A DNA stretch of 64,000 nt from Vulcanisaeta moutnovskia 768-28 (GCF_000190315.1 NC_015151.1:2024509-2088508), one strand, 5' to 3'; positions 1-8,535 are shown, counted from the stretch's first letter. Notes: generated from the sequence alone by a model not told the origin. Numbers and translations: made by a program.

Positions 1-1
1 A

Positions 2-124
2 ATAGGCGGCCCTGAGGGTAGGGCTTATGGAGACCTGCCAGGTGTTAGGTTTAGGGTTATAATGGTTAATGGCGTTAGCTTAAAGGCTGTATTGCAGGGT
101 AAGAAGCAGAAACCCGTTAGGTAA
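2..124 (+). CDS. rps12: Ribosomal protein S12 (uS12), C-terminal fragment
   Basis: Only the last 40 codons are in the window; the gene starts to the left. The visible residues carry the conserved uS12 C-terminal pattern GGPEGR, then DLPGVRFRV, then [18 protein letters not shown] before TAA at 122-124. S12 sits near the decoding site of the 30S subunit. The family match is strong because the tail of uS12 is nearly invariant in archaea. The convergent gene downstream ends 28 nt away. Confidence 0.93.
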   Translation: MGGPEGRAYGDLPGVRFRVIMVNGVSLKAVLQGKKQKPVR

Positions 125-152
125 TTTGACTTAAGATCTAGGACTAATTAAT

Positions 153-683
153 TTAATCCTCAGATCCCTGGTTATCATCATTACCTTGATTGTTATTACC
201 TTCATGTTCCTCCTCATGTTCACCAACAGGCTTTATTGTTATTAATGGCTTATTAATAGCATTTGGGGGTCCTTCAGGGTTAGGCTTAACCGTGTAATAA
301 ACAGTTATTGATACTGTGTAATTACCTGGCGTTAAGTAAATGGTATACTTATCCCTATGCAGATTTAGTGCTACCGTTTGATTGCCAATGGTTATAACAG
401 CAGTGAAATTACTAAATACATCATCTAGGTCCTCATGATGAAGCTCAACCTTGAAGTAGCCCGAGGAATTAACGTATAAATATGCCGTGGATTTAGCCAT
501 ACCACTCATTCCTGGCGTCAGGTTACCGAGGTTTATGTAGGCAGCAACGGTGCTATACATAGGAGGTGGTGGTAGGATTAGGTGATAGCTTAAGTAGGCG
601 AGTACGCCATTCATATTAGCTGCAACAGCCATTCCACTTAGACCTGTGAGAAACGCCAGCGCTATTAGTATCCAGGTCTTCAT
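153..683 (-). CDS. Secreted or membrane-anchored hypothetical protein with acidic tail
   Basis: The 176-residue protein begins with a charged Lys, then a hydrophobic stretch at about residues 4-22 that reads as a signal peptide or N-terminal anchor. The middle is beta-rich with several NxS/T sites and looks extracellular. The last 25 residues are low-complexity Glu, Asp, Asn and Gln. No family is recognised. A TATA-like element at about 702-716 is centred roughly 26 nt upstream of the ATG at 683, which supports this start and a leaderless mRNA. It stands alone between rps12 and a candidate C/D sRNA. Confidence 0.75.
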   Translation of the reverse strand: MKTWILIALAFLTGLSGMAVAANMNGVLAYLSYHLILPPPPMYSTVAAYINLGNLTPGMSGMAKSTAYLYVNSSGYFKVELHHEDLDDVFSNFTAVITIGNQTVALNLHRDKYTIYLTPGNYTVSITVYYTVKPNPEGPPNAINKPLITIKPVGEHEEEHEGNNNQGNDDNQGSED

Positions 684-730
684 ATTAAAAAGAGGAATTG
701 ATCGCTAATTAATAAAAGTTGCGCGACATA

Positions 731-740
731 AGTATTTAAA
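731..740 (+). promoter_or_regulatory. TATA box for C/D sRNA at 764
   Basis: AGTATTTAAA is an archaeal TATA-box match whose centre lies about 26 nt upstream of position 762, two bases before the C box of the guide RNA. Confidence 0.5.
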
Positions 741-763
741 GAGCAGTGTCTAGGTATGGTCAA

Positions 764-814
764 GTGATGTAAAGGTTTCCGGCCTGATAAATTGATGACA
801 TCACCCCTTACTGA
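764..814 (+). ncRNA. Candidate C/D box sRNA (2'-O-methylation guide) 1
   Basis: The boxes run in the order and spacing of archaeal C/D sRNAs: C box GTGATGT (764-770, last base off consensus), a 13-nt guide, D' box CTGA (784-787), a 4-nt spacer, C' box TTGATGA (792-798), a 12-nt guide CATCACCCCTTA, and D box CTGA (811-814). The RNA would bind L7Ae, Nop5 and fibrillarin and direct methylation of the base opposite the fifth guide position before each D box. It lies between two leftward genes and has its own TATA box. Targets are not assigned. Confidence 0.72.
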
Positions 815-821
815 CGACAAC

Positions 822-1379
822 TCAACCCGCCTTATACTCCCTTAATTCATCACTAAATACTCTATCGAATACGTTGAATGCCTCATCATCATACAAGCAA
901 ATAATTATTCTCCTCACGTTCTTAAGGCCTGGCGACTCCCTCCTAATTGTTCGTACCATTACCCTCGCCGCATCCTCATATGGACATCCAAATATGCCTG
1001 TGCTAATTGCTGGGAAGGCGATGCTCGTTAGGTTAAGTTCCTCAGCCTTCCTAAGGGAGTTTGTGACTGCGTCATCGAGCTTCTCAATGGGTTCAATATC
1101 ACATCTAGGACCAACGGCGTGTATCACGTACTTAGCCTTCAACCTACCCGCACTGGTCACAGCAACTCCACCCACAGGAACTGGACCATACTTCCTAACC
1201 CATTCCCTGGACTCCTCCTGTATTACCCAACCACCCTTCCTAACGATGGTTCCAGCAACGCCACCACCGTGCTCAAGGTACGAATTAGCAGCATTAACGA
1301 TAGCATCAGCCTCAATCTCTGTTATATCACCTTTAATTAGTTCCACAGTAACTCCATTGGGAAATCTAAAGCTGGACAT
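822..1379 (-). CDS. Macrodomain protein (ADP-ribose / O-acetyl-ADP-ribose binding)
   Basis: This is a single macrodomain of 185 residues. The signature is clear: [17 protein letters not shown] near residues 16-32, a glycine loop HGGGVAG about residues 37-43, and a second loop [15 protein letters not shown] in the C-terminal half. These loops bind the distal ribose and diphosphate of ADP-ribose in known macrodomains. Many stand-alone archaeal members deacylate O-acetyl-ADP-ribose or remove ADP-ribose from proteins or nucleic acids. Which of these applies is not visible. The downstream neighbour is the guide RNA at 764-814; no partner gene is apparent. Confidence 0.92.
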   Translation of the reverse strand: MSSFRFPNGVTVELIKGDITEIEADAIVNAANSYLEHGGGVAGTIVRKGGWVIQEESREWVRKYGPVPVGGVAVTSAGRLKAKYVIHAVGPRCDIEPIEKLDDAVTNSLRKAEELNLTSIAFPAISTGIFGCPYEDAARVMVRTIRRESPGLKNVRRIIICLYDDEAFNVFDRVFSDELREYKAG

Positions 1380-1436
1380 ATGCAGTATTTAGCCTGATAA
1401 AGCGTCCTTATATGCATTAATGGTGTAAACTTTATA

Positions 1437-1473
1437 ACTGGCTACCTACCCAGTTACTGGGTAGGTAGCCAGT
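1437..1473. promoter_or_regulatory. Perfect 37-bp palindrome overlapping ATPase start codon
   Basis: Two 18-nt arms (1437-1454 and 1456-1473) are perfect inverted repeats around a single central T at 1455. The left arm begins ACTGGCTACCTACCC. The right arm ends within the GTG start codon at 1472. A TATA-like TTTATAA (1431-1437) abuts the left arm, so the palindrome covers the expected transcription start. It is most simply an operator or an mRNA hairpin that hides the start codon. Confidence 0.8.
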
Positions 1474-2551
1474 GCTCTTTGATCCAAAGCCTAAGGAAAG
1501 AAGGGAGGATCTATTCGATCGAGATGATGAATTAAATAGGCTCAAGGCTGGGCTTAACTACCCGGTTATTTTATTGCTCGGTATAAGAAGGAGTGGTAAG
1601 TCGTCATTAGTTAAGGTGCTTATGAATGAGATGAAAGACGTGATATGGATATACCTTGACCTGAGGAAGTATGAGGGTTATACATACATAACCTATAAGT
1701 ATCTATTGAGTGAATTTGAGAGGGCATTAAATACTTGGCCGAAATTCCTAAGGGAATTATTACGTGGAATTCGTGGAGTAGTTATCTCGGGATCTGGGTT
1801 TGAGGTTAGATTAAGTTGGGGTAGGGATAGAGTTGAGCTTGCTGATTTATTTGATAGGTTATCTAGTATTGGCGAGCGTGAAGGCCGTAGAGTTGTGATA
1901 GTGTTTGATGAGTCTCAGGAACTTAGGAAGCTTAAGGGGTTTAATATATTGTACCCGCTTGCTTATGCATATGATAATCTTAGATTAAGCTTCATATTTA
2001 CTGGGTCTCAAATTGGCATGGTTTATAGATTTTTAAGACTTAAGGATCCGAACTCGCCATTGTTTGGGAGGGCTATGTTTGAGGTTCGTGTAAATCCATT
2101 TACGAGGGAACAATCAATTGAGTTCCTTAAGACCGGGTTTAGAGAGGTTGGTATTTCCGTAAATGATGGCGTACTTGAAAGCGTATATGATGAGTTAGGC
2201 GGCATACCTGGTTGGTTAACGTACTACGGCTTTAATTATCTGCAATTCAATAATCATGAGGAGGCAATAAAAAGAACACTGGAGTATGCTGTGCAACTTG
2301 TTAGGCAGGAATTTGAAAATTTCCTGAGGGGTAGGGAAGAGGCTAGGGAACGTTATTACGCCATAATGGGCCTATGCAAGAGTGGATGTAGATGGAGCGA
2401 TGTCAAGAGAATACTGGAGGCTAGGGAGGGTTATCGCGTCGATGATAAGAAAATAACGGAGTTACTGCAGAACCTAGTGGATGCATCATTCCTGATTAAG
2501 GAGGGAGATATCTACAGGCCAAGTGATCCCTTGATAACTAAGGCATTTTAA
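1472..2551 (+). CDS. Archaeal AAA-type ATPase (PF01637-like) with C-terminal winged helix
   Basis: The 359-residue protein opens with the FDRDDELNRL motif typical of archaeal ATPases, then Walker A GIRRSGKSS at about residues 37-45. Walker B VIVFDESQEL falls near 140-150 and a sensor-like FTGSQ near 176. The last 90 residues resemble a winged helix that could bind DNA. This family is expanded in hyperthermophilic archaea, and its cellular role is poorly known. The GTG start was kept because the next in-frame start would remove the FDRDDEL motif. The start codon lies inside a perfect palindrome, which suggests self-control. It converges on the MFS gene 7 nt away. Confidence 0.9.
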   Translation: MLFDPKPKERREDLFDRDDELNRLKAGLNYPVILLLGIRRSGKSSLVKVLMNEMKDVIWIYLDLRKYEGYTYITYKYLLSEFERALNTWPKFLRELLRGIRGVVISGSGFEVRLSWGRDRVELADLFDRLSSIGEREGRRVVIVFDESQELRKLKGFNILYPLAYAYDNLRLSFIFTGSQIGMVYRFLRLKDPNSPLFGRAMFEVRVNPFTREQSIEFLKTGFREVGISVNDGVLESVYDELGGIPGWLTYYGFNYLQFNNHEEAIKRTLEYAVQLVRQEFENFLRGREEARERYYAIMGLCKSGCRWSDVKRILEAREGYRVDDKKITELLQNLVDASFLIKEGDIYRPSDPLITKAF

Positions 2552-2558
2552 ATATCAC

Positions 2559-3812
2559 TTATCCAAATAGAGGAACTTTACTGCGTTTTGGCGGTTTAGG
2601 TACGGCAGACCATAGGGCTCCCGATATGAACGCCAATATAAGCACTATTAGCAATGCATGTTCAAGAGCGCCGACTTCACCATAAATCGGCACGTAATAT
2701 TGAGCCAGCAAACCCGTTATTAATGATCCAAGCACATTACCGCCGGTAACAGCGCCATTCCAAACAATTGATGTCGCCCAACTAACCTGCTCCCTTGGGA
2801 ATAAGTCGCCAAGGACGGCCATTATCAGTGGGAAGTTGCTTAATACGAAGAGTATGGCGAAGAAGGCGAATACAAGGTTTCCCGTGTATATGAAGGCTAT
2901 GAATAGTATTGCAAAGGCAAATGTGGAGAACGATGCCATGAATCTCCTACCAATCTTATCACTTAACCAGCCGAGTATTGGTTGGCCTATTATGGCTGAG
3001 GCGAGTAGTATTGATAGGATTTCTCCATAGCTTACGCTGAGCTTTACGCCGAGTACCTTATTTATGTATATACCTAGGAATGTCTGTATGCCCTGACCAG
3101 CCGTATTTCTTAGCAACGTTATTACAAATAGTAGTATTATTAGCATTATTGATACCCTAAGCATTGTTGATTTATTATTAGGTGGATCATCCTTATTATT
3201 GCCTCTCCTATATGCCTTGACATCGAACTTGTAAATACCGTATAGTAATACTGAGAGACCCACAATTAATGTTATGAATGCCAATACCCACAAATTATAT
3301 GCAGCGCTTACAGAACCTGTGAATATAAGCACTGAACCTATCAATGGATAAAGGGCTCTGCCTAAGCTACCGAATGCACCATTTATGCCTAGTGCTGAGC
3401 CTGCCGTTCCTCCATATGTCGCGGATAGCAACGCGCTTCCAATTGGATGGTAGTAAGCCGCACCAACTCCCGCCAATACAACACCTATATAGACTAGGAA
3501 TAGATCGTGTATTAGGAAGCCTATTGAGGATAATCCAATGGCGAATGCCCACAGGAACATTCCGAGTGCCATAGCCCTCATATGCCCACCAAGCCACTTA
3601 ATACTCAGGGGCACCAATGGACTTGCTAATGCAGATATTGCCGCGTATAATGCCGATAATAATCCAATTACTGCATAATTAACACCAACCTGACTAAGTA
3701 TTGGGAGTATTATACCGGGTATTAACCACATATTTCCATCATTAATGAAGTGTCCGATCGATGTTAGCCCAAGAATTGTTGCCCTATCTCTGCCCTTTCC
3801 TTCCTGCATCAT
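2559..3812 (-). CDS. Major facilitator superfamily transporter
   Basis: This is a 417-residue integral membrane protein with about 12 hydrophobic helices. A cytoplasmic loop of basic and acidic residues near the middle (RRGNNKDDPPNNKS) separates the two six-helix halves. The motif LSDKIGRR after helix 8 is the MFS loop motif. The first helix contains GHFINDG, a pattern seen in the fosmidomycin-resistance-like branch of MFS carriers, which export small acids or drugs. The substrate cannot be read from the sequence. A TATA-like element at about 3837-3846 fits a short-leader transcript. The neighbouring genes give no clue to substrate. Confidence 0.9.
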   Translation of the reverse strand: MMQEGKGRDRATILGLTSIGHFINDGNMWLIPGIILPILSQVGVNYAVIGLLSALYAAISALASPLVPLSIKWLGGHMRAMALGMFLWAFAIGLSSIGFLIHDLFLVYIGVVLAGVGAAYYHPIGSALLSATYGGTAGSALGINGAFGSLGRALYPLIGSVLIFTGSVSAAYNLWVLAFITLIVGLSVLLYGIYKFDVKAYRRGNNKDDPPNNKSTMLRVSIMLIILLFVITLLRNTAGQGIQTFLGIYINKVLGVKLSVSYGEILSILLASAIIGQPILGWLSDKIGRRFMASFSTFAFAILFIAFIYTGNLVFAFFAILFVLSNFPLIMAVLGDLFPREQVSWATSIVWNGAVTGGNVLGSLITGLLAQYYVPIYGEVGALEHALLIVLILAFISGALWSAVPKPPKRSKVPLFG

Positions 3813-3937
3813 TAACGTTTGGGTTACCCTAATGTCTTTTAAACCAATCGCGTTAAGTAATAAGTAATGAAATTAAGCCAACTAATCATTAATAATCGCG
3901 AAATACTCATAAACATGCTAGCATTAAGCCGCAGCTA

Positions 3938-4270
3938 ATGGCAAAGGTAGTCTTCCTAATAATGAGCGATGACATAAAAATGGACCTCGCACTAACAATG
4001 GCAGCGAACACAGTGGGAACAAATAGGTACGAGGACTTCAAGGTTGTATTCTGGGGACCCGCCCAAGAGAGACTAATAAGACTTGAAGGACCTGCCAGAG
4101 ACAACTTCGAGAAGTTACTAAGGGCTGGCGTAATCGATAGTGCATGCATTAATTACGCAAAGAACAAGAGGATAGACCAGGAATTAACGAAGATAGGTAT
4201 TAAGCTGCATCCTGCTGGTGATAGGGTGGCATATTACATAAACAATGGGTATCAAGTGTTGGTATTTTAA
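3938..4270 (+). CDS. DsrE-like small sulfur-carrier family protein
   Basis: This 110-residue single-domain protein starts with the beta-alpha pattern of DsrE/DsrF-like proteins (AKVVFLIMSDD, then an alpha helix of small residues, then KVVFWGPAQERL). One Cys lies in the middle (DSACINYAK); DsrE-type carriers use a Cys near this place to bind persulfide. The exact subfamily is uncertain. A TATA-like element near 3905-3914 is spaced about 26 nt from the start. It converges on a CDGSH iron-sulfur gene. The longer DsrE protein at 9658 is a more typical member. Confidence 0.62.
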   Translation: MAKVVFLIMSDDIKMDLALTMAANTVGTNRYEDFKVVFWGPAQERLIRLEGPARDNFEKLLRAGVIDSACINYAKNKRIDQELTKIGIKLHPAGDRVAYYINNGYQVLVF

Positions 4271-4302
4271 TTTTAAATTGAATACTAATTACCGAGATTT
4301 TA

Positions 4303-4530
4303 TCAAACCCTCCTCAATCTCTCAACATTCTCCAGATTTACCATGCCTAATCTATTTCCATTTTGATCATAGCTATAGATCCTATTATCTTCTTCATCAC
4401 GTACGAGCTTATGCTTACCACTGCATATTGGGTATGTATCACTTAAACCGCACATGCATATCCAAACTGATTCACCGTTGGGTGTTTTATATTGGTAGGG
4501 TCCCTTTGCCGTGTGAAGTATAATCCTCAC
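4303..4530 (-). CDS. CDGSH-type iron-sulfur domain protein
   Basis: The 75-residue protein carries one CDGSH-type motif, CMCGLSDTYPICSGKH, at about residues 25-40. This fits the rule C-x-C-x2-S/T-x3-P-x-C-x-G-x-H with three Cys and one His to hold a [2Fe-2S] cluster. The Asp that normally follows the third Cys is Ser here. Members transfer electrons or clusters and are small soluble proteins in prokaryotes. The N-terminal LHTAKGPYQYKTP resembles the usual beta strand before the cluster. It lies tail to tail with the DsrE-like gene. Confidence 0.9.
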   Translation of the reverse strand: MRIILHTAKGPYQYKTPNGESVWICMCGLSDTYPICSGKHKLVRDEEDNRIYSYDQNGNRLGMVNLENVERLRRV

Positions 4531-4657
4531 GGTACTACGTGCGGATTACGTTATTAAAAAGGTTATTACTAAGTTCAGAAAAAAGTATGTATTGTCACCA
4601 TTGAATAATAGCATAGTTAATACTAATTCTTTACTAATTATTAACGAAAATAGTGCG

Positions 4658-5563
4658 TCATTTAATGATTTCCCTAATTTCAGGGAGTTCCATTGGTGTC
4701 AAGTGTTGAGTTCTTAGGAAGGCTATCCTATTACCTAGGTTGCATGATTCAACTGGGTCCAGGTCTCGTATAATTCCAGTAATGTATGCTGCATTAAATG
4801 TGTCACCGGCGCCAATCGTAGTCACTATATTACCTGTGTCGTATGGCTTACACCACTTAATTTTACCATTACGTACTAGGGCGGCGCCTCTACTACCCAA
4901 CTTCACTATAGCAATAATACCAGTACTACCTGTAAAATTAGTCAGATTTTCCAGGTCGCCGAACAATCTCTTCATTTCATCCTCATTCATGAAGACGGTA
5001 TTTGATAATCCAATTAGGCTGATTATTAAGTCCCTATTATTAATGGCAGGTCCTACATCGAGAAACACCTGGACTGAGTGTTTATGAGCAGTTCTAATCG
5101 TCTCAATAAATGTATTAACGATGCCTACTGTGAATGAGGCATAAAAACCATTGATGTATATAGCCCTTGAATTCTTAATGATGTTCTCATCAATATCATC
5201 AACGGTTAATTCCCTGCCAACACCTAGGTATCCCATGAATGCATGTCCATTATTAGTAATGATATTATTGGATATTGTTACAAAACCATGCACCCTCTTT
5301 ATAAAGCCTGTATGTATACCATTGTCGTTAAGGTATTTAATGAGAATATCTGAGAATGGGTCATCACCAACCTTATCAATAACAGCGACATTGAGGCCCA
5401 ATTTACGGGTCACTAAGGCCGTTGTGCATGCACCGCCAGGCGATAACGCGATTATATCTGATACTGCAACATCACCTACCTTAATAGGTAATTCCCCAAC
5501 CCTATAATAAATGTCCAATACGCAGTCAGAGAGAATGACTAAATCAAACTCATTGTTTCCCAT
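4658..5563 (-). CDS. PfkB-family carbohydrate or nucleoside kinase
   Basis: This ribokinase-fold kinase of 301 residues phosphorylates a sugar or nucleoside with ATP. PfkB signature 1 is visible as SPGGACTTALVTRKLG and signature 2 as TTIGAGDTFNAAY, whose Asp is the catalytic base and whose GAGD forms the anion hole. A longer in-frame form beginning at 5605 exists, but MGNNEFDLVIL at 5563 gives the normal first beta strand. It also gives a 14-nt overlap with the upstream transporter, a common coupling. The pair probably imports and phosphorylates one substrate. The substrate itself is unknown. Confidence 0.9.
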   Translation of the reverse strand: MGNNEFDLVILSDCVLDIYYRVGELPIKVGDVAVSDIIALSPGGACTTALVTRKLGLNVAVIDKVGDDPFSDILIKYLNDNGIHTGFIKRVHGFVTISNNIITNNGHAFMGYLGVGRELTVDDIDENIIKNSRAIYINGFYASFTVGIVNTFIETIRTAHKHSVQVFLDVGPAINNRDLIISLIGLSNTVFMNEDEMKRLFGDLENLTNFTGSTGIIAIVKLGSRGAALVRNGKIKWCKPYDTGNIVTTIGAGDTFNAAYITGIIRDLDPVESCNLGNRIAFLRTQHLTPMELPEIREIIK

Positions 5564-6797
5564 GCTCCCACGCACCAATGCTAATTCCCCTGCCAGTCTC
5601 AACACCGATTAAGTACCAGGTGAGGGATGCTGCGAATCCAACACTAAATATTACGGCCGCCAATATTAAGTATGAACTTACTGGTAGGTAGGATGATAGG
5701 AATATCACGGGTATGGAACCGCCCAGTGATATAACCCTAACAATCGCAGTATAGGAACCCCTACGCCTAGTTACCCAATACTCAGATTTCAGTGTATCTT
5801 CAGTTAGGAAGTATGTATTTATGAGAATTGAGAATAGTATGAATAGTATCCAGAAGATGTATTGGGCGTTTATGAGACTCCTTATTAGTAGTAAAATAAG
5901 CATTGAGGTAATTAGGGATCCTATTGATGAGAGAAGTAACAATGACTTTCTGCTAATGGTATCAGCAAGCATACCTATGGCGATTCCTGAAATGAGTGAT
6001 GATATTGAGAATGCAAAAATAAGCCAATTAGTGAGGTTTGGGAAGTAATACGGTCCAAAGGTCAGTACTAATAGTGTGAAGCCCGTTGTGTATGACCAGC
6101 CAATTAAACCGCCTATGGCTATCCTAGTTGTTAATGATGGTAACCTTATTGTGATATTACTATTTCTATTCTTTATTAGATCAAACCTGGAATTATCATA
6201 GGGTAATCTCCTTGCCCTAAGCCAGTATGGTGATTCAGGGATTAATGACCTAAGTAGATAGAGTATTGGTATTACTATGAGTATTGTTAATCCAAGTGCG
6301 AGCTTTTGAAGAATCATGGATGATATGTTGATTAAGACCAAGGCAGTTGCTAGGGCGCCACCAAGGTTAGTGAAGTTAAGTATTAGGTAAACAATCCTAC
6401 TCCTGATTCCGCTTGGGAAGTACTCATGGGCTGAGATCATCACGGTATTATACTCACCACCAACTGCAAGCATTAATATTGCGAGGGAAATCAGTAAAAT
6501 CACATAGTTAATACTGAATATCAACCCCATGGAGCCAATTATGTACATTATTAATGATATGTAAAGGCTCCTCTTCCTACCAATGGTATCTGAGAGAGGG
6601 CCCATCAAGGCGCCACCCAGTAACAACCAAAGTGGTGGCCATATTGATAGTAAGGCTATTAAAGGCCTTGGTACTGAGACCCAGTTTGAGGCAATATAGG
6701 CTATGGAATATATGTAAGCCTCAATCATAGTACTTATTGAAAACACAGTAAACACTAACGTATGAATTCTACTCCATTTCTCAGACTCAATCATCAT
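5550..6797 (-). CDS. MFS transporter, sugar-porter-like
   Basis: This 415-residue carrier has about 12 membrane helices. GPLSDTIGRKRSL after helix 2 is the MFS motif, and PESPYWLRARR after helix 6 is the sugar-porter signature. A second copy of the loop motif, ADTISRKS, opens the second half. It is translated first in an operon with the PfkB kinase and overlaps it by 14 nt, so uptake and phosphorylation of a sugar or nucleoside is the likely job. A TATA box and a palindrome lie just before the start. Two ATGs stand at 6797 and 6794; either could serve. Confidence 0.9.
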   Translation of the reverse strand: MMIESEKWSRIHTLVFTVFSISTMIEAYIYSIAYIASNWVSVPRPLIALLSIWPPLWLLLGGALMGPLSDTIGRKRSLYISLIMYIIGSMGLIFSINYVILLISLAILMLAVGGEYNTVMISAHEYFPSGIRSRIVYLILNFTNLGGALATALVLINISSMILQKLALGLTILIVIPILYLLRSLIPESPYWLRARRLPYDNSRFDLIKNRNSNITIRLPSLTTRIAIGGLIGWSYTTGFTLLVLTFGPYYFPNLTNWLIFAFSISSLISGIAIGMLADTISRKSLLLLSSIGSLITSMLILLLIRSLINAQYIFWILFILFSILINTYFLTEDTLKSEYWVTRRRGSYTAIVRVISLGGSIPVIFLSSYLPVSSYLILAAVIFSVGFAASLTWYLIGVETGRGISIGAWEHGKQ

Positions 6798-6817
6798 AAT
6801 AGGATAACTATCCTATT
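6798..6817. promoter_or_regulatory. Palindromic operator candidate before transporter-kinase operon
   Basis: Nine-base arms AATAGGATA and TATCCTATT flank a central AC. The element touches the ATG of the transporter (6797), and a TATA-like GCTTATAAAT (6815-6824, minus strand) lies immediately upstream. A repressor bound here would cover the transcription start. Confidence 0.6.
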
Positions 6818-7100
6818 TATAAGCTATACCAAAACACCATTATTGGCTCTATCGAAAACATAGGCACAATATTTTATTACTCAACGATCAGATTCCGCAG
6901 ATGATTGGCGGTTTAGTAAGATTTTTTGTGTACAGGAAGTTTTTTAGAAAGCATGGTGATGGAGGTCTGATATGTGAAAATTACCATGGCATAGTAAATA
7001 TGTGGGTATTACATTGAGGATAATTGTGGAAAGTAAGACTAGGGAAATGCATGGGACAGGGCAGATAAAGAGTTTTATTGCATAGGTTCACCTACTCATC
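6818..7100. other. Intergenic stretch between divergent operons
   Basis: Besides the promoter of the leftward transporter, this holds a TATA-like element at 6870-6878 and a possible 38-codon gene. A second TATA-like element at 7071-7079 is centred 26 nt before the pelota GTG. I see no repeat, tRNA or guide RNA here. Confidence 0.5.
6901..7017 (+). CDS. Possible 38-residue leaderless small protein
   Basis: An ATG at 6901 opens 38 codons ending in TGA, with a TATA-like TATTTTATT at 6870-6878 centred about 26 nt upstream, the spacing seen for other genes in this window. The peptide is basic and aromatic near the start (RFFVYRKFFRK). No family is recognised, and a chance reading frame of this length is quite possible. 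Confidence 0.22.
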   Translation: MIGGLVRFFVYRKFFRKHGDGGLICENYHGIVNMWVLH

Positions 7101-8153
7101 GTGAAGTTAAACCTTGATAGGAATTGGATTGATTTTACTATTGAGAGTGAGGATGATTTGTACGTCATTTACCTATTGATTGATCCTGGTGATATTATTT
7201 ATGGCTGGACCGTTAGGGAATTTAGAGGTAGGGAAGGTTCCAGGGGTGAAAGGATTAGGATTTACGTTGGTCTTAAGGTTGAGAACCTGGAGTACCACGC
7301 TTTCAGAGGTACGCTTAGGGTTAGAGGTGTGCTTATTGAAATTCCCGAGTGGTTTGAGGGTGCCAAGGGTAGTCACCACACAATGGAGTTATCCTATGGA
7401 ATTGAGTATAGATTAGTTAAGCCCAGCGATATTGATAGGGGATTCATTAATAAGGTCCTGGAGATGTTCAGTGGTGCATCAATAAGTGTATTGCTGGTTT
7501 CGGTCTCTATGGAGGAGGTTGCGGTTGCCCACATTCGTAGATTCGGTAGGGAGTTACTTGGGACAATACCAATACAAGGTGGTGGTAAGGAGGGTGAGGA
7601 CTCCCTTGATAGGTTTAGGAGATCCCTTAGGAACGCACTTACTCAGGTTAAGCAGTGGGTACAGGTTAGGAGACCTACGCATATCGTGGTTGTTGGTAAT
7701 CATATGACACTTTCAATGGCTAAGGACGTGATTAATGAGGAATTGGGTAAGTTGGGGATACAGGTTATTTATCATGAGCAGGGTGAGGGTGGTTTAGCCG
7801 GTATTTATGAGTTTGAGAGGGTTGGTGTTGATGTTCTTAGGAAGCTGAATATAAGTCTTGGACAGGAGTATGTGGATGAAGTATTTAGTAGGTTAGGTAT
7901 GGGTAATGGACTGGTCGCTGTGGGCGTCGATGAGGTTAGGAAGGCGCTTGAGTTTGGTGCTGTGGAAACCCTGATTGTTCTTGATGAGACGTATAAGGAA
8001 AAAGGTTATGAAATGAGGAATTTAATTAGCATGGTATTAAGGACTAGGGCTAACCTAGTGATAATACCATCAAGTACTGAGAGCGGTGAGAGATTGAGGA
8101 GTATTGGTGGTATAACTGCGCTATTGAGGTTCCCTATTTCTTCTCAGACTTAG
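7101..8153 (+). CDS. pelA: Pelota / Dom34, ribosome rescue factor
   Basis: This 350-residue protein has the normal archaeal Pelota length and domain order. The N-terminal Sm-like domain covers about 1-130 with the hallmark GSHHTMELSYG near residue 92, then an eRF1-like middle domain, then a C-terminal eRF1 domain 3 ending in LLRFPI. It lacks the GGQ loop of release factors, as expected. With aABCE1 and aEF1A it splits stalled ribosomes in no-go and non-stop decay. The GTG start lies 26 nt from the centre of a TATA-like AGTTTTATT, implying a leaderless mRNA. Its 3' end overlaps the convergent zinc-ribbon gene by 20 nt. Confidence 0.95.
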   Translation: MKLNLDRNWIDFTIESEDDLYVIYLLIDPGDIIYGWTVREFRGREGSRGERIRIYVGLKVENLEYHAFRGTLRVRGVLIEIPEWFEGAKGSHHTMELSYGIEYRLVKPSDIDRGFINKVLEMFSGASISVLLVSVSMEEVAVAHIRRFGRELLGTIPIQGGGKEGEDSLDRFRRSLRNALTQVKQWVQVRRPTHIVVVGNHMTLSMAKDVINEELGKLGIQVIYHEQGEGGLAGIYEFERVGVDVLRKLNISLGQEYVDEVFSRLGMGNGLVAVGVDEVRKALEFGAVETLIVLDETYKEKGYEMRNLISMVLRTRANLVIIPSSTESGERLRSIGGITALLRFPISSQT

Positions 8154-8535
8154 TTCCCTCAGTCTTTGTTGGTTCCTGGTTAATTATTTGCGTTATCTTA
8201 TCATAAGCCTCTAGGATTAGCACCATTGATCTAACAAGCTCATTTATTCTATCAATGTCCTTGGTCTCCTTAAGCTCATTATTTATCATAACAAGTCTTT
8301 CATATAGCGTATTCCTAATGTCCATAAGGCCGTACCTAATCATGACCTCCTTTTCCTCAGCATCAGACCTGACAATTACCACGGGTCTATCACAATTAGC
8401 ACAGTAATACTCACCAGTCTTCAACTTAAGCAATGGTGTTCCGCAGACTGGGCATGTATAACTCGTCAGCGTCGCCCCAGCCCTAATCAACTGAGCCATC
8501 TTCTTAGCAACCAAATCCCTACTACTAACATTCAC
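8134..8535 (-). CDS. UPF0148 family zinc-ribbon protein (autoantigen p27-like)
   Basis: The 133-residue protein has an N-terminal helix (RDLVAKKMAQLIRAGATL) followed by a zinc ribbon with CPVCGTPLLK and YYCANCDRPVVIV, four Cys at about residues 29-50. It ends with a long helical segment and a Lys/Glu-rich tail. This layout is that of UPF0148, archaeal relatives of the Sjogren syndrome/scleroderma autoantigen 1 family; the molecular role is unknown. The start is a GTG at 8535. Its last codons overlap the end of pelA on the other strand. Confidence 0.88.
   Translation of the reverse strand: MNVSSRDLVAKKMAQLIRAGATLTSYTCPVCGTPLLKLKTGEYYCANCDRPVVIVRSDAEEKEVMIRYGLMDIRNTLYERLVMINNELKETKDIDRINELVRSMVLILEAYDKITQIINQEPTKTEGTKSEKK

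Noticed and set aside
874-1392. Long open frame on the plus strand over the macrodomain gene
   Set aside because: It is the antisense of a gene with a clear macrodomain signature and encodes a Ser/Thr/Pro-rich sequence of no family, so it is a shadow.
5564-5605. N-terminal extension of the PfkB kinase
   Set aside because: The added 14 residues are outside the kinase fold and lie deep in the upstream transporter gene; the 14-nt overlap form is more plausible.
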